Assembly: GCA_002166865.1 (NCBI GenBank)
Contig: NHTQ01000004.1
Span: 124,001-188,000 of the forward strand
Length of the DNA stretch: 64,000 nucleotides
Source: Rhodobacteraceae bacterium WFHF2C18
GTDB lineage: Bacteria > Pseudomonadota > Alphaproteobacteria > Rhodobacterales > Rhodobacteraceae
Direction of reading: 5' to 3'
Shown here: piece by piece, positions 45,277 through 58,318 of the stretch
Layout of the letters: every line of letters begins with the position of its first letter
How positions within the stretch are numbered: position 1 is the first letter of the stretch
Translations under genes and position numbers: made by a program
Notes under the pieces: generated by a model
Database searches by the model: none
Seen by the model: the letters and a program-made list of their open reading frames with translations, nothing else
Told to the model about the DNA's origin: nothing

Positions 45277-46212
45277 ATGGAAATCATTCTGCACCCCGGG
45301 GCGCATCGCACCGCCACCACCAGCCTTCAGCACTACCTGCGCGGCAATGCCGCGGCCCTCGGGCAACGCGGGGTCGGTTTCTGGGGACCGCTGCGCCTGC
45401 GCGACGGGCTGCTGAAGGGGGTGCTTCCACAGCCTGGCGTAATGGCCCTTCCGCGGGATCTGACCCGCGCGCGGGGGCGCCTCGCGCTGCAGTTGCGGCG
45501 CAGCGCGGACCGCGGTCTTGGCCTGCTGATCGTGAGCGACGAGAACCTGCTGGGCACGCCCCGGGCCAACCTGCGGGCCTGCGCGCTCTACCCCGCGGCC
45601 GGGGAGCGGATGGCCCGGTTGGCGGCGGCTTTCGGCGGGCAAACGGGCCGGGTGGTCCTGTCGGTGCGGGCGCAGGAAAGCTACTGGGCTTCGGTGCTGG
45701 CCTTCGCGGTGGCGCGCGGGCATCCGCTGCCCTCCGCGCGCAGGCTGGCGGCGTTGGCAGAGGCGCGGCGCGGCTGGCGCGAGGTCGTGGGCGACATCGC
45801 CTGCGCGGTGCCCGGGGCCGAGATCCGCGTGCTGCCCTTCGAAGGCTTCGGCGGCCGGCCAGAGGCGCTGCTGGCCCGCGGCATGGAACTGGCCGCGCCG
45901 CCCCGGCGGCACGCCCGAAGCTGGCGCAACCGCGCGCCGGACCTGCCGCGGCTGCGGGCGCTCGTAGCCGAGCGCGGCGAGGATCCGGCCCCCCTGGGCG
46001 CGGGCACGGGGCGCTGGCAGCCCTTCACGACGGAGCAGGCGGCGGCGCTGCGGGCCGCCTATGCGCGCGACCTGGCCTGGCTGCGCGCCGGCGCCGATGG
46101 CCTGGCGACATGGATCGAGGAAACCGGGCCGGACAGGGCGGGGCCACAGCCGCCCGCCGGCCGAACGACAAGAGGACACGGAGATGGCATCGAAAAAAGA
46201 CACTTGGCGTGA
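45277..46212 (+). CDS. Sulfotransferase-like protein
   Basis: The 311-residue product begins [21 protein letters not shown], which resembles the 5'-phosphosulfate-binding loop of sulfotransferases (G-x-x-K/R-T-x-T-T-S-L-Q). The rest is arginine-rich and lacks other clear motifs, so the assignment rests on the loop. Its end overlaps the mcm start by 29 bases, implying coupled expression. Substrate unknown. Confidence 0.6.
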   Translation: MEIILHPGAHRTATTSLQHYLRGNAAALGQRGVGFWGPLRLRDGLLKGVLPQPGVMALPRDLTRARGRLALQLRRSADRGLGLLIVSDENLLGTPRANLRACALYPAAGERMARLAAAFGGQTGRVVLSVRAQESYWASVLAFAVARGHPLPSARRLAALAEARRGWREVVGDIACAVPGAEIRVLPFEGFGGRPEALLARGMELAAPPRRHARSWRNRAPDLPRLRALVAERGEDPAPLGAGTGRWQPFTTEQAAALRAAYARDLAWLRAGADGLATWIEETGPDRAGPQPPAGRTTRGHGDGIEKRHLA

Positions 46213-48313
46213 GCTGGCCGAGAAGGAGCTCAAGGGCCGGCCCCTGGAGGAACTGACCTGGAAGACGCTGGAGGGGATCGAGGTCGCCCCGCTTTATACC
46301 GAAGAGGATGTCGCGGGGCTGGACCACCTTGGCAGCGTTCCCGGCGCGGCGCCCTTCGTGCGCGGGCCGCGGGCGACCATGTACGCCGGCCGGCCCTGGA
46401 CCATCCGGCAATACGCGGGCTTTTCGACGGCGGAGGAATCGAACGCTTTCTACCGCCGCAACCTCGCCGCCGGGCAGCAGGGGGTTTCGGTCGCCTTCGA
46501 CCTGGCCACCCATCGCGGCTATGACAGCGATCACCCCCGCGTGCTGGGCGACGTGGGCAAGGCGGGCGTGGCCATCGACAGCGTGGAGGACATGAAGATC
46601 CTCTTCGACGGCATCCCGCTGGACCAGGTGAGCGTGTCGATGACCATGAATGGCGCGGTCATCCCGGTGATGGCCAGCTACATCGTCGCCGGCGAGGAGC
46701 AGGGCGTCGCGCGTGCGGACCTGTCGGGCACCATCCAGAACGACATCCTCAAGGAATTCATGGTGCGCAACACCTATGTCTATCCGCCCGAACCCTCGAT
46801 GCGGATCGTCAGCGACATCATCGAGTACACCGCGAACGAGATGCCGCGCTTCAACTCGATCTCGATTTCCGGCTACCACATGCAGGAGGCCGGGGCGAAC
46901 CTGGTGCAGGAGCTGGCCTATACCCTGGCCGACGGGCGTGAATACGTGAAGGCGGCGATCGCGGCCGGCATGGACGTGGACCGTTTCGCGCCGCGGCTGT
47001 CGTTCTTCTTCGCCATCGGGATGAACTTCTTCATGGAGGCGGCCAAGCTGCGCGCCGCGCGCCTGCTGTGGCACCGCGTGATGGAGGAGTTCGGCGCGCA
47101 GAACGAGAAGTCCAAGATGCTGCGCACCCACTGCCAGACCAGCGGTGTCAGCCTGCAGGAGCAGGACCCCTACAACAATGTGGTGCGCACCGCCTACGAG
47201 GCGCTGAGCGCCGTTCTGGGCGGCACGCAGAGCCTGCACACCAACGCCCTGGACGAGGCGATGGCGCTGCCCACCGATTTCAGCGCCCGTATCGCGCGCA
47301 ACACCCAGCTGATCCTGCAGGAGGAGACGGGGATCACCAACGTGGTCGATCCGCTGGCGGGATCCTACTACGTCGAGAAACTGACCCACGACCTGGCCGA
47401 GAAGGCCTGGGAACTGATGCAGGAGGTCGAGGAGATGGGCGGCATGACCAAGGCGGTGGCCAGTGGCATGCCCAAGCTCCGGATCGAGGAGACGGCCGCG
47501 ACACGCCAGGCGATGATCGACCGCGGCGAGGAGGTGATCGTGGGCGTCAACAAGTACCGCCGCGACAAGGAGGACCCAATCGACCTGCTGGATATCGACA
47601 ACTCGGCGGTCCTGAAGTCGCAGGTTCGGCGGCTGGAAACCGTCCGGGCCAACCGCGACGAGGCGGCCTGCACCGCGGCGCTGGAAGACCTGACGCGCCG
47701 GGCGCAGGAGGGGGGCAATCTGCTCGAGGCAGCGGTCGAGGCCGCCCGCGCCCGGGCCACGGTGGGAGAGATCAGCATGAGCATGGAAAAGGTCTTCGGC
47801 CGTCACCGCGCCGAGGTGAAGACGCTGGCCGGGGTCTACGGCAAGGCCTACGAGGGCGACGATGAATTCGCCGCCATCCAGAAATCGGTCGAGGACTTCG
47901 CCGAGGAGGAGGGCCGGCGCCCGCGCCTGCTGGTGGTCAAGATGGGCCAGGACGGCCATGACCGCGGCGCCAAGGTGATCGCCACGGCCTTCGCCGACAT
48001 CGGTTTCGACGTGGACGTCGGCCCGCTGTTCCAGACCCCGGAAGAGGCCGCGCAGGATGCCATCGACAACGACGTGCACGTGGTGGGAATCTCCAGTCAG
48101 GCGGCGGGGCACAAGACGCTGGCCCCGCAGCTGATCGAGGCGCTGCGCGACAAGGGCGCGGAGGACATCATCGTGATCTGCGGCGGCGTCATCCCGCAGC
48201 AGGACTACGATTTCCTCAAGGAAGCCGGGGTCAAGGCGATCTTCGGGCCGGGCACGAACATCCCCGAGGCCGCGCAGGACATTCTGCGCTTGATCCGCGC
48301 GGCCCGCGCCTAA
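46184..48313 (+). CDS. mcm: Methylmalonyl-CoA mutase
   Basis: The 709-residue B12 enzyme converts methylmalonyl-CoA to succinyl-CoA. The catalytic barrel has [35 protein letters not shown] and [18 protein letters not shown]. The C-terminal cobalamin-binding domain has DGHDRGAKV with His592 as the lower cobalt ligand, plus [12 protein letters not shown] and [11 protein letters not shown] single-chain form, not split. Start ATG 46184 lies within the upstream gene. The epimerase and MeaB are not in the window. Confidence 0.97.
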   Translation: MASKKDTWRELAEKELKGRPLEELTWKTLEGIEVAPLYTEEDVAGLDHLGSVPGAAPFVRGPRATMYAGRPWTIRQYAGFSTAEESNAFYRRNLAAGQQGVSVAFDLATHRGYDSDHPRVLGDVGKAGVAIDSVEDMKILFDGIPLDQVSVSMTMNGAVIPVMASYIVAGEEQGVARADLSGTIQNDILKEFMVRNTYVYPPEPSMRIVSDIIEYTANEMPRFNSISISGYHMQEAGANLVQELAYTLADGREYVKAAIAAGMDVDRFAPRLSFFFAIGMNFFMEAAKLRAARLLWHRVMEEFGAQNEKSKMLRTHCQTSGVSLQEQDPYNNVVRTAYEALSAVLGGTQSLHTNALDEAMALPTDFSARIARNTQLILQEETGITNVVDPLAGSYYVEKLTHDLAEKAWELMQEVEEMGGMTKAVASGMPKLRIEETAATRQAMIDRGEEVIVGVNKYRRDKEDPIDLLDIDNSAVLKSQVRRLETVRANRDEAACTAALEDLTRRAQEGGNLLEAAVEAARARATVGEISMSMEKVFGRHRAEVKTLAGVYGKAYEGDDEFAAIQKSVEDFAEEEGRRPRLLVVKMGQDGHDRGAKVIATAFADIGFDVDVGPLFQTPEEAAQDAIDNDVHVVGISSQAAGHKTLAPQLIEALRDKGAEDIIVICGGVIPQQDYDFLKEAGVKAIFGPGTNIPEAAQDILRLIRAARA

Positions 48314-48367
48314 CATCATGATCGCGGGCGCCCGGCGCCCGCGGCGCACGTGAAGGAGGGGCGGGGC

Positions 48368-48862
48368 ATGCCGGCACGCGGACTGCTGATTCTGGACCTG
48401 GGCGGCGGACTGGCCTGGGGGCTGCTGTTGCTCGTCGTGGGCGCGCAGGTGGTCGAGATCCCGGTCTTCGCGCTGATGCCCACGATCATGACGGGTTTCT
48501 TGGCGCCGGGGCTGGTGCTTCTGGCGCTGGTGGGCCGGGTCGCGCTGCGCCGCGCGGGCGGGGCGGAGGCGGCCTTTGCCCCCGGCGGACCCGGGGAGGC
48601 CGACAACAGGGTCCTGGCCAACACGGTGGAACAGCTCGTTCTGGCGCTGACGATCTGGCCGGCGGCGGCGGTGATCCTGGGCGCGGCGGGCCCCGGCGTT
48701 CTGATGACCCTTGGCCTGGGCTTCGCCGTGGCGCGGATCATCTTCTGGATCGGGGCGCACCGGGGCGCGCCGTTGCGGGTGCTGGGCTTTGCCATGACCT
48801 TCCATCCCACGGTCCTCGTGGCGCTCTGGACGCTGTGGGAACTGGCGGCGCGCCTGGTCTGA
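48368..48862 (+). CDS. MAPEG-family membrane protein
   Basis: The 164-residue protein has four hydrophobic segments and the MAPEG signature region ANTVEQLVLALTIW plus FWIGAHRGAPLRVLG. AAGGAGGGG upstream of ATG 48368 favours this start over GTG 48350. Bacterial members may have glutathione-linked detoxification roles. It follows mcm after 54 bases on the same strand. Confidence 0.85.
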   Translation: MPARGLLILDLGGGLAWGLLLLVVGAQVVEIPVFALMPTIMTGFLAPGLVLLALVGRVALRRAGGAEAAFAPGGPGEADNRVLANTVEQLVLALTIWPAAAVILGAAGPGVLMTLGLGFAVARIIFWIGAHRGAPLRVLGFAMTFHPTVLVALWTLWELAARLV

Positions 48863-48940
48863 TCCCGCGGCGGCGGGCATTGCGGCCGGCCGCGGCCCGG
48901 GGCTAGGATCGGGGGGTGCGATGACGGGGCGCGGGGGAAG

Positions 48941-49552
48941 ATGCTGGAACTCGATCACCTGGCGGTGGCCTGCACGGACCTGGCGGCGGGGCAGGCGGCC
49001 GTGGAAAAGGCGCTGGGCGTGCCGATGGCGCCCGGCGGGCGGCATGCGCATTTCGCCACCCACAACGTGCTGCTGGGGCTGGGCCCGGGCTGCTACCTGG
49101 AGGTGATCGCCATCGACCCGGAGGCGCCCACCCCTGGCTATCCCCGGTGGTTCGATCTGGACCGGTTCGCGGGGCCGCCGCGCCTGCACAACTGGATCTG
49201 CCGGACGCAGAGCCTGGAGGACGCCGTGGCGCGCCTGCCCGAGGCCGGACAGCCGGTCAGGCTGGCGCGGGGGGATCTGCGGTGGCGGATGGCGGTGCCC
49301 GCGGACGGGCGGCTGCCATTCGACAACCGGTTCCCGGCCCTGATCGAGTGGGAGGCGGGCGACCACCCCGCGGCGCGGCTGCCCGAAACGGGCTGCCGGC
49401 TGACGCGGCTGGTGGTCTGCCACCCGCGCGCGCCCGAACTGGAGGCCCGGCTGACGCCCGGGCTGCGCGACCCGCGGGTGGTTTTCCAGACGGGGGCGCC
49501 GGCCCTGCGCGCCGAGATCGCGACGCCGCGGGGCGCCCGGGTGCTGGCATGA
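48941..49552 (+). CDS. VOC-superfamily (glyoxalase-like) protein
   Basis: The 203-residue protein begins MLELDHLAVACTDLAAG, the first beta-alpha-beta unit of a glyoxalase-like domain, and includes GPGCYLEVIAIDPEAP and CRTQSLEDAVARL. The size and sequence fit the glyoxalase-like domain group rather than the short methylmalonyl-CoA epimerase. Its stop overlaps the GNAT start as ATGA, so the two are translationally coupled. Confidence 0.85.
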   Translation: MLELDHLAVACTDLAAGQAAVEKALGVPMAPGGRHAHFATHNVLLGLGPGCYLEVIAIDPEAPTPGYPRWFDLDRFAGPPRLHNWICRTQSLEDAVARLPEAGQPVRLARGDLRWRMAVPADGRLPFDNRFPALIEWEAGDHPAARLPETGCRLTRLVVCHPRAPELEARLTPGLRDPRVVFQTGAPALRAEIATPRGARVLA

Positions 49553-50046
49553 GGCTGCGCCCGGCGCGTGCGGCGGACGCCGCCACGATCGCCGCCATCT
49601 GGAATCCGCAGATCCGTGACACCGCCGTGACCTTCAACAGCCGGGAAAAGACCGCCGCCGGCATGGCGGAGGAGATCGTGGCGCGGCAGGCGGCGGGCCA
49701 TGCCTTTCTCGTGGCCGAGGATGCCGGCGGGCCGGCGGGATTTGCCACCTATTTCCAGTTTCGCGGCGGCCCCGGCTATGCGCGCACGATGGAACACACG
49801 GTGGTTCTGGGCCCGGCGGCACGGGGCCGCGGCATGGGCCGGGCGCTGGTGACGGCGCTGGAGGATCATGCCCGCGCCGCGGGCGCGCATTCCATGATCG
49901 CCGGCGTGAGCGGCGAGAATCCCGCCGGCGTGGCCTTCCACGAGCGGCTGGGTTACGCCCGGATCGCCTTGCTGCCGGAGGTGGGCTGGAAATTCGGGCG
50001 CTGGATGGACCTGATCGTGCTGCAGAAAGTTCTGGAGGCGCGCTGA
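49549..50046 (+). CDS. GNAT acetyltransferase, phosphinothricin acetyltransferase-like
   Basis: The 165-residue protein has the GNAT fold, with acetyl-CoA motif AARGRGMGRALV near residue 85 and blocks typical of phosphinothricin/methionine-sulfone acetyltransferases: IWNPQIRDTAVTFNS at the start, MIAGVSGENPAG and FHERLGY. ATG 49549 overlaps the VOC stop. The amine substrate is unknown. Confidence 0.85.
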   Translation: MRLRPARAADAATIAAIWNPQIRDTAVTFNSREKTAAGMAEEIVARQAAGHAFLVAEDAGGPAGFATYFQFRGGPGYARTMEHTVVLGPAARGRGMGRALVTALEDHARAAGAHSMIAGVSGENPAGVAFHERLGYARIALLPEVGWKFGRWMDLIVLQKVLEAR

Positions 50047-50072
50047 CTCCGTGCGCCACAACCGGTAGGGTC

Positions 50073-50771
50073 ATGCCCATGTCGATCTGGAGCCGCATAT
50101 CCCGGGCCGTCTCGGCCCTGGCCAAGGGCGAATCGCTGGCCAGCGTCTTCGACCGGCTGCGCACCCCGCCGGAGCGCAGCGTGGCCTTCACCATCGCGGT
50201 GATCGCGCTGAGCGCCAAGATGGCCAAGGCCGACGGGCTGGTGACGCGCGACGAGGTCACCGCCTTCCGCGAGGTGTTCCAGATCGCGCGCGAGGACGAG
50301 CCCGGCGCCGCGCGCGTCTTCAACCTGGCGCGGCAGGACGTGGCCGGCTACGAGGACTACGCGGCGCGCATCAAGCGGATGTTCCGCGGCGAGACGGGCA
50401 CCCTGTGTGATCTGATGGAGGGGCTGTTCCACATCGCGCTGGCCGATGGCAGTTACCACCCCGAGGAGGACCGCTTTCTCGCGCGGGTGGCCGAGATCTT
50501 CGGCATCGGCGAGACCGAATTCCAGAGCCTGCGCAGCCGCTTCGTGCCCGATGCCGAGCCCGACCCCTACATGGTGCTCGGCGTCAGCCCGGACATGAGC
50601 CTGGAGGAGATCCGCCGCGCGTGGCGCCGGCAGGTCCGCGAGAGCCACCCCGACCGGATGATCGCGCGCGGCGTACCGCAGGAGGCGGTCAGGCTGGCCG
50701 AGCGGCGCATCGTGGACATCAACCGCGCCTGGGAGCGGATCAGCGCCGACCGCACGGGCGCGCGGGCCTGA
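50073..50771 (+). CDS. TerB/J-domain protein (DjlA-like)
   Basis: The 232-residue protein has a TerB-like helical domain (ALSAKMAKADGLVTRDEVTAFREV) over about 35-150 and a C-terminal J domain from 165 (YMVLGVSPDMSLEEIRRAWR), with HPD in SHPDRMIA. It should act as a co-chaperone of DnaK. Unlike E. coli DjlA, no N-terminal membrane segment is obvious. Length and order match alphaproteobacterial DjlA-like proteins. Confidence 0.9.
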   Translation: MPMSIWSRISRAVSALAKGESLASVFDRLRTPPERSVAFTIAVIALSAKMAKADGLVTRDEVTAFREVFQIAREDEPGAARVFNLARQDVAGYEDYAARIKRMFRGETGTLCDLMEGLFHIALADGSYHPEEDRFLARVAEIFGIGETEFQSLRSRFVPDAEPDPYMVLGVSPDMSLEEIRRAWRRQVRESHPDRMIARGVPQEAVRLAERRIVDINRAWERISADRTGARA

Positions 50772-50785
50772 GCGCCGGTTTCATC

Positions 50786-50814
50786 TTAAAACCGTCACGC
50801 GGTTGGCCTATATT
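50786..50814 (+). promoter_or_regulatory. Candidate leaderless promoter of the gene at 50821
   Basis: TATATT (50809-50814) lies seven bases before ATG 50821, with TTAAAA (50786-50791) 17 bases upstream. Transcription would start at or next to the ATG. Confidence 0.45.
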
Positions 50815-50820
50815 GGAGCC

Positions 50821-51201
50821 ATGAGACGCATCGTCATGACAGCCGCGACCGCGCTTTGCCTGGCGCAGCCCGCCGCGGCGCAGGACCCGGGGGCGGAGGC
50901 GGAGGCGAACAACGGCCTCTCGCTGATGGAGCGGGGCGCGCAGATGTTCTTCGAAGGCATGATGCGCGAGATGGAGCCGGCCCTGAAGGACCTGGAGGAA
51001 ATGGCCGAGAAGATGGGCCCCCAACTGCGCCGTTTCGTGCAGGAGATGGGACCGGCCTTTGCCGAGTTGATGGGCGAGATCGAGGATCTCAGCAACTACC
51101 ATCCGCCCGAGATGCTGCCGAACGGCGACATCATCATCCGTCGCAAGACCCCCGAGGAGATGGGCGAGGAGCCCGCCCCCAAGGAGGACATCGAGATCTG
51201 A
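50821..51201 (+). CDS. Secreted helical protein of unknown function
   Basis: The 126-residue product has a signal peptide (RRIVMTAATALCLAQPAAAQ). The mature part is acidic with a Met-rich helical stretch (MERGAQMFFEGMMREMEP) and PEEMGEEP near the end. Related proteins are sometimes labelled AAA+ ATPase in databases, but no P-loop is present. No ribosome site is seen, in keeping with the leaderless promoter. Confidence 0.7.
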   Translation: MRRIVMTAATALCLAQPAAAQDPGAEAEANNGLSLMERGAQMFFEGMMREMEPALKDLEEMAEKMGPQLRRFVQEMGPAFAELMGEIEDLSNYHPPEMLPNGDIIIRRKTPEEMGEEPAPKEDIEI

Positions 51202-51214
51202 GCCCGGTCGGGGC

Positions 51215-52753
51215 TCAGGCGCGGATCTCAGCAGTGGCGCCGAGCGAAGCGGCCAGCGACATGAAGCGCGCCCGGGCCACCTCGCCGAAGAGCGGCGCGG
51301 CCTGCGGCGACAGGCGCAAGTGCAGCACCTTCTTGCGCGACTGCCATCGCAACTCGCCGAGGTGGGCATCTTCCTTCAGCCAGAGCATCGCGGCGAAGCG
51401 CATCGCCTTGCCCAGAACCTCGGCCTCCTGGGCCGATTTCTCGTCGAGGATCTGGTAGAGATCCTCGAAACGGGTGCCCTCGCGCTTGTTGGAATAGCGG
51501 TGCAGCAGCGCCAGGCCCAGGTAGATGCGTTCGGCGTGCTTGAGCCCGCCCAGGTTGGCGCGGGTGGCGTTGTCGAAACAGTCCTCGGCGCGGTAGTCGG
51601 GATGGGCGCGCCAGCTGACATCGTGCAGCAGGCAGGCGGCCTTGATGATGCGCAGCCGGTCGGGGCGGGCGTTCTTGAACAACGGCTGGATGAATTCGAA
51701 GACCACCTTGCCGAAACCGGGCATGCGCGCGTCCTTGGATTCGGCGAAGCGGCAGGCCTCGATCAGCGGATCGCGGTCGCGCAACTGCTGGGGCATCTGC
51801 TCGTACAAGAGCCCCTCGCGGATGCCGTAGCTGGAAACGGCGATGTCGCGCGGGCGGAAGGCCTTGACGATTTCCTTGAGCACCTCGGCGGCGGTGCCGA
51901 CCAGTTCCATGCGGCTGGCGGAGACGCCGGCGCGGTTGCGGACCTCTTCGAGGTTGTTCTTCTCGATGAACTTCACCGTGTCGCGCACGGCCTTGGGTGT
52001 CATGCGGTATTCGTGCAGCACGCGCAGCGGGTAGTTGCGGCGCTCCATGTCGATCTTGGCCAGGGCCCGCCATGACCCGCCGACAAGGAAAAGCCTGTTT
52101 TCCTGCGGTCCCAGCTGCTTGCGCATGGACTCCAGCGTGTCGCGGATGAGGGCCTTGCGCGCCTTCTTGCCGCCCTTGAGGTCGCGCAGCTTGAGCGGAC
52201 CCAAGCCCGACGACAGCCGCTTGCCGACGCGGCCGCCGGCGATCTCGGCCAGTTCCATCGAGGACCCGCCGATGTCGCAGACCAGCCCGTAGGATCCGGG
52301 CCAGCCCAGCAGCACCCCCTGCGCGGAAAGCCGCGCCTCCTCCTGCCCGTCGGCCACCCACAGGCGCAGGCCGGTGCGCGCCTCGACCTCGGCGCGGAAG
52401 GCGGGCCCGTCCTCGGCGTCGCGCACGGCGGCCGTGGCCACGGCCGTGACCGGGTCGGCGCCGATGCCGTCGCAGAGCAACTTGAACCGGTTGAGCGCGG
52501 CCAGGGCGCGTTCACGCCCCTCGGGGTTCAGCCGGCCGGATTCGGCCATGCCGGCGCCCAGCCCGCACATGATCTTTTCGTTGTAGAAATAGGCCGGGCT
52601 GCGGGCCGCGCCGTCGAAGACGACAAGGCGCACAGAGTTCGAGCCGACGTCGATCACCCCCACGCGGCTGAGCGCGCGGGCCGAGGGTTTGTCGAACAGC
52701 GGCCGGCCGAAAGGCCCGGCGTCGTTCGGGGCGGGATCGGTGCTGGCATCCAT
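51215..52753 (-). CDS. ppx: Exopolyphosphatase / guanosine-pentaphosphatase (Ppx/GppA)
   Basis: The 512-residue protein has the Ppx/GppA actin-like fold, with nucleotide-binding blocks VIDVGSNSVRLVVFDG at the start and VCDIGGSSMEL near residue 155, and a C-terminal HD-like helical region. It hydrolyses polyphosphate or pppGpp. It lies 51 bases downstream of ppk1 on the same strand, so synthesis and breakdown of polyphosphate share one unit. Confidence 0.93.
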   Translation of the reverse strand: MDASTDPAPNDAGPFGRPLFDKPSARALSRVGVIDVGSNSVRLVVFDGAARSPAYFYNEKIMCGLGAGMAESGRLNPEGRERALAALNRFKLLCDGIGADPVTAVATAAVRDAEDGPAFRAEVEARTGLRLWVADGQEEARLSAQGVLLGWPGSYGLVCDIGGSSMELAEIAGGRVGKRLSSGLGPLKLRDLKGGKKARKALIRDTLESMRKQLGPQENRLFLVGGSWRALAKIDMERRNYPLRVLHEYRMTPKAVRDTVKFIEKNNLEEVRNRAGVSASRMELVGTAAEVLKEIVKAFRPRDIAVSSYGIREGLLYEQMPQQLRDRDPLIEACRFAESKDARMPGFGKVVFEFIQPLFKNARPDRLRIIKAACLLHDVSWRAHPDYRAEDCFDNATRANLGGLKHAERIYLGLALLHRYSNKREGTRFEDLYQILDEKSAQEAEVLGKAMRFAAMLWLKEDAHLGELRWQSRKKVLHLRLSPQAAPLFGEVARARFMSLAASLGATAEIRA

Positions 52754-52804
52754 CGGGCTCTCGCCATCCTCTCGCGCGCTGTATGCGACAGCCGGCCCGG
52801 GGCG

Positions 52805-54979
<2,175 letters not shown>

Positions 54980-55028
54980 GCGGGCCTTATGGCGGGTTCT
55001 TGTAACGGCGGGATGTCGGATAGTGCCG

Positions 55029-55706
55029 TCAGCCGGCAGGCTTGTCCAGCACCTCGGCGGCCAGCGCGCGGGTGATGGGGCGGCCGGTGGCCAGCGCCCG
55101 GGCATCGAGCGCCGCGACGATGCGGTGCGCCGCCTCGAAGGAGCGGTCGATGCGCCGGGTGAGGTAGGGGATGGTCTCGGGCGTGGGGTGAAGCTGGCGG
55201 TCGGCCAGGAGTTTGGTCATGACCGCCTGCAGCAGCGCGTCGTCGGGCGCGCGCAGGGTGACGGCCGGCGTGCCCTGCATCCGGCTGGCCAGGTCTGGCA
55301 GTTCCAGCGGCCAGCTTGCCGGGGGGCTGTCCGACGTCAGCAGCAGCGCGCCCCCCTCGGCCAGGACCAGGTTGTGCAGGTGCTGAAGCGCGGCTTCGGC
55401 CGCGGGATCGCCGGCCACGCCGGCGGCGTCCTCCACCGCCACGGGGCCGGTGGCCAGGCCGGGGATATCGGCCGTGGCCAGCGTGGCCGCCGGTACGATC
55501 CGGGCGCCGGCGAGCTCGGCCCAGACATGGGCCAGGTGCGTCTTGCCGGCGGCCCTGGGGCCCAGCAGCAGCAGCTTGCGCGCGGGCCAGCCCTGCCACG
55601 CCTCGATCATCGCCACCGCCTCGGCGTTCGCGGGTGACACGAAGAAATCTGCCCGGCCCATGGCCGGGCGCACCGGCAGGTCGAAGCTGAGCTGGCGGGC
55701 TGTCAT
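55029..55706 (-). CDS. hda: DnaA-like regulator of replication initiation (Hda)
   Basis: The 225-residue protein is a truncated DnaA ATPase domain. It has the start [18 protein letters not shown], a Walker [15 protein letters not shown] near residue 50, and a sensor region [17 protein letters not shown] near the C-terminus. It lacks the DNA-binding domain IV, as expected for Hda. It would promote DnaA-ATP hydrolysis with the sliding clamp. ATG 55706 overlaps the AI-2E stop as ATGA. Upstream of ppk1. Confidence 0.88.
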   Translation of the reverse strand: MTARQLSFDLPVRPAMGRADFFVSPANAEAVAMIEAWQGWPARKLLLLGPRAAGKTHLAHVWAELAGARIVPAATLATADIPGLATGPVAVEDAAGVAGDPAAEAALQHLHNLVLAEGGALLLTSDSPPASWPLELPDLASRMQGTPAVTLRAPDDALLQAVMTKLLADRQLHPTPETIPYLTRRIDRSFEAAHRIVAALDARALATGRPITRALAAEVLDKPAG

Positions 55707-56770
55707 TCGCCGTCCTGCCTGTCCAGCCCCTGGTAGAGGCGGCTGTTCTTGTACTGCTGCACGACGAAGCGCAGGATGACCCCGATCGCGGCCGCCACCG
55801 GCACGGCGACCAGCAGACCGACGAAGCCGAAGAGCGAGCCGAAGACCGTGAGCGCGAAGATCAGCCAGACGGGGTGAAGGCCCACCTCGTTGCCCACGAG
55901 ATTGGGCGTGAGCACGTTGTTCTCGGCCGCCTGGCCCACCATGAAGATGCCGGCCACCAGCGCGATGTTGATCCACTCGCCCCAGAACTGGAACAGCGCC
56001 AGCCCCATGGCCAGGATTCCGCCGATGATCGCGCCGAGGTAGGGGATGAAGGTCAGCAGCCCCGCCACGGCGCCCACCACCAGCCCGAACTGCAGCCCCA
56101 CCAGCATCAGCGCCACGGCGTAGAAGACCCCGAGGACCAGGCAGACGGTCCCCATGCCCCGCACGAAGCCGGCCAGCACGCTGTCGATGTCGTGCGCCAG
56201 CTGGCGGATGACGGGCGCGTGATCGCGCGGCAGAAGATCGTCGATGCGCGCGACCATCCGGTCCCAGTCGTAGAGAAGATAGAAGGAGACCACCGGCACG
56301 ATCACCAGCAGCGTGAGCATGTTGAGAAGCGAGGCGGCGGAACTCAGCACCGATTCCAGGACCTGGCCGCCGCGGTCGCGGATCGTCTCGCCCACGGCCA
56401 GGAGCGACTTGCGCAGGACCGAGTCCTCGTCCACCAGCTCGGGGAACCGCTTCGTGAGGAAGGCTTGCAGGTCCTCGAAGAGTTTCGGCGCGGTTTCGAA
56501 GAGCGTGACCGCCTGCTGGGTGAGTGTGGGCACCACCAGCAGCACCATCGCCACCAGGATCACCAGGACCAGAAGCGTTATCAGCGTGACCGCCACCGCG
56601 CGCGAGGTGCCCAGGGCCTCCAGCCGGTCGGCCACGGGGTCGAGGAAATAGGCCACGGCCGCGCCCAGAACGAAGGGCAGGATCGCGTCGCCCAGGTACC
56701 ACATGGCTACCAGGAAGAGCACCGAGGCGATGCCCCAGTACTTCAGCTGCGTGCGAACGGGGAGTGCCAT
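55703..56770 (-). CDS. AI-2E/PerM-family transporter
   Basis: The 355-residue protein has seven or eight membrane segments and the family C-terminal blocks [14 protein letters not shown] and [18 protein letters not shown]. Members include PerM and the AI-2 exporter TqsA; others are cation/proton antiporters. The substrate cannot be told. It is the first gene of the unit that leads to hda and ppk1. Confidence 0.88.
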   Translation of the reverse strand: MALPVRTQLKYWGIASVLFLVAMWYLGDAILPFVLGAAVAYFLDPVADRLEALGTSRAVAVTLITLLVLVILVAMVLLVVPTLTQQAVTLFETAPKLFEDLQAFLTKRFPELVDEDSVLRKSLLAVGETIRDRGGQVLESVLSSAASLLNMLTLLVIVPVVSFYLLYDWDRMVARIDDLLPRDHAPVIRQLAHDIDSVLAGFVRGMGTVCLVLGVFYAVALMLVGLQFGLVVGAVAGLLTFIPYLGAIIGGILAMGLALFQFWGEWINIALVAGIFMVGQAAENNVLTPNLVGNEVGLHPVWLIFALTVFGSLFGFVGLLVAVPVAAAIGVILRFVVQQYKNSRLYQGLDRQDGE

Positions 56771-56918
56771 CTGCGCCTCGGGGTTGAACGGACGGCCTAG
56801 AGATGGCCGAAGGCGCGGATGCATGCAAGGGCGGGGGCGTCAAAAGGGGGCCGATGGCTTGTCTGTGTCCGCGCAACGCCATAAACGGGGCGAAACGCCA
56901 ATCGCCGCGAGGTCCGCC

Positions 56919-58310
56919 ATGCGTCTTAGCCGTTACTTCCTGCCCGTGCTCAAGGAAACCCCTGCCGAGGCCCAGATCGCCAGTCACCGGCTGATGCTGC
57001 GGGCGGGCATGATCAAGCAGGCCAGCGCGGGGATCTATTCCTGGCTGCCGCTGGGGTTCAAGGTGCTGCGCCGGATCGAGCGCATCGTGCACGAGGAACA
57101 GCAGCGGGCGGGCCATATCCCCATGCTGATGCCGACCCTGCAGGCGGCCGACCTGTGGCGCGAGAGCGGGCGCTACGACGACTACGGCGAGGAGATGCTG
57201 CGCATCCGTGACCGGCACGACCGGGACATGTTGTACGGGCCCACCAACGAGGAACTGATCACCGACATCTTCCGCAGCCACGTGGCAAGCTACCGCGACC
57301 TGCCGATGACGCTGTACCACATCCAGTGGAAGTTCCGCGACGAGGTGCGCCCGCGGTTCGGCGTGATGCGGGGGCGCGAGTTCTACATGAAGGACGGCTA
57401 CAACTTCGACATCGACAAGGACGCCGCGGTTCATGCCTACAACCGGCACATGGTCAGCTACCTGCGCACCTACGAGCGGATGGGGCTGCAGGCGATCCCG
57501 ATGCGCGCCGAGACCGGCCCCATCGGCGGCGATCTGAGCCACGAGTTCCTGGTGCTGGCCGATACCGGCGAATCGGAGGTCTTCTACGATTCGGCGATCA
57601 CCGATCTGAGTCTGGGCGACCGGCAGGTCGATTACGACGACTGGGACGAATGCGCGGGCATCGTGCAGGAGTGGACCACCCCCTATGCCCGGACCGACGA
57701 CACCCACGACGACTCTCTGTTCAACGAGGTGCCGGAGGACCGGCGCCGGACGCGCCGGGGCATCGAGGTGGGGCAGATCTTCTACTTCGGGACGAAGTAT
57801 TCCGAACCCATGGGCGCCACGGTCCAGGGCCCGGACGGCAAGGCCGTGCCGGTGCACATGGGCAGCCACGGGATCGGCGTGAGCCGCCTCGTGGGCGCGA
57901 TCATCGAGGCCAACCACGATGATCGCGGCATCATCTGGCCCGAGGGTGTCACGCCCTTCCACGTGGGGCTGGTCAACCTCAAGCCCGGCGACCCGGAGGC
58001 CGACCGCGCCTGCGAGAAGCTTTACCAGGCGATCGCGGATCTCGGCCTGGAAACCCTGTACGACGACACCGACGAACGGGCGGGCGGCAAGTTCGCCACC
58101 ATGGACCTGATCGGCCTGCCCTGGCGGATCACCGTGGGGCCGCGGGGGCTCAAGCACGGGGTGGTCGAACTGACCTGCCGGCGCACGGGCGACAACGCGG
58201 AAATGAGCCCCGACGAGGCGGTGGAGCGGATCGCCGAGATCTACGCGCCCCACCATGGGCGGGAAATTGCCGAGCCCATGGCCCGGCGGTCGTTCCATAC
58301 ATGGCTGTAA
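56919..58310 (+). CDS. proS: Prolyl-tRNA synthetase (alphaproteobacterial short form)
   Basis: The 463-residue class II synthetase has motif 1 ([20 protein letters not shown]), motif 2 ([25 protein letters not shown]) and motif 3 ([14 protein letters not shown]). It goes from motif 2 to motif 3 without the long editing insert of E. coli ProRS. The C-terminal anticodon-binding domain has [14 protein letters not shown] 56919; the ribosome site GCGAGG is moderate. Hairpin 58319-58343 follows. Confidence 0.97.
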   Translation: MRLSRYFLPVLKETPAEAQIASHRLMLRAGMIKQASAGIYSWLPLGFKVLRRIERIVHEEQQRAGHIPMLMPTLQAADLWRESGRYDDYGEEMLRIRDRHDRDMLYGPTNEELITDIFRSHVASYRDLPMTLYHIQWKFRDEVRPRFGVMRGREFYMKDGYNFDIDKDAAVHAYNRHMVSYLRTYERMGLQAIPMRAETGPIGGDLSHEFLVLADTGESEVFYDSAITDLSLGDRQVDYDDWDECAGIVQEWTTPYARTDDTHDDSLFNEVPEDRRRTRRGIEVGQIFYFGTKYSEPMGATVQGPDGKAVPVHMGSHGIGVSRLVGAIIEANHDDRGIIWPEGVTPFHVGLVNLKPGDPEADRACEKLYQAIADLGLETLYDDTDERAGGKFATMDLIGLPWRITVGPRGLKHGVVELTCRRTGDNAEMSPDEAVERIAEIYAPHHGREIAEPMARRSFHTWL

Positions 58311-58318
58311 TCGGTTAA

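Noticed and set aside
46025..49423. 1132-codon minus-strand open frame
   Set aside because: Antisense to mcm, the MAPEG gene and the VOC gene; no domain visible.
48941..49552. VOC-family gene near mcm as methylmalonyl-CoA epimerase
   Set aside because: At 203 residues it is too long, and its blocks match the glyoxalase-like domain group; epimerases are about 135 residues with a different metal-site pattern.
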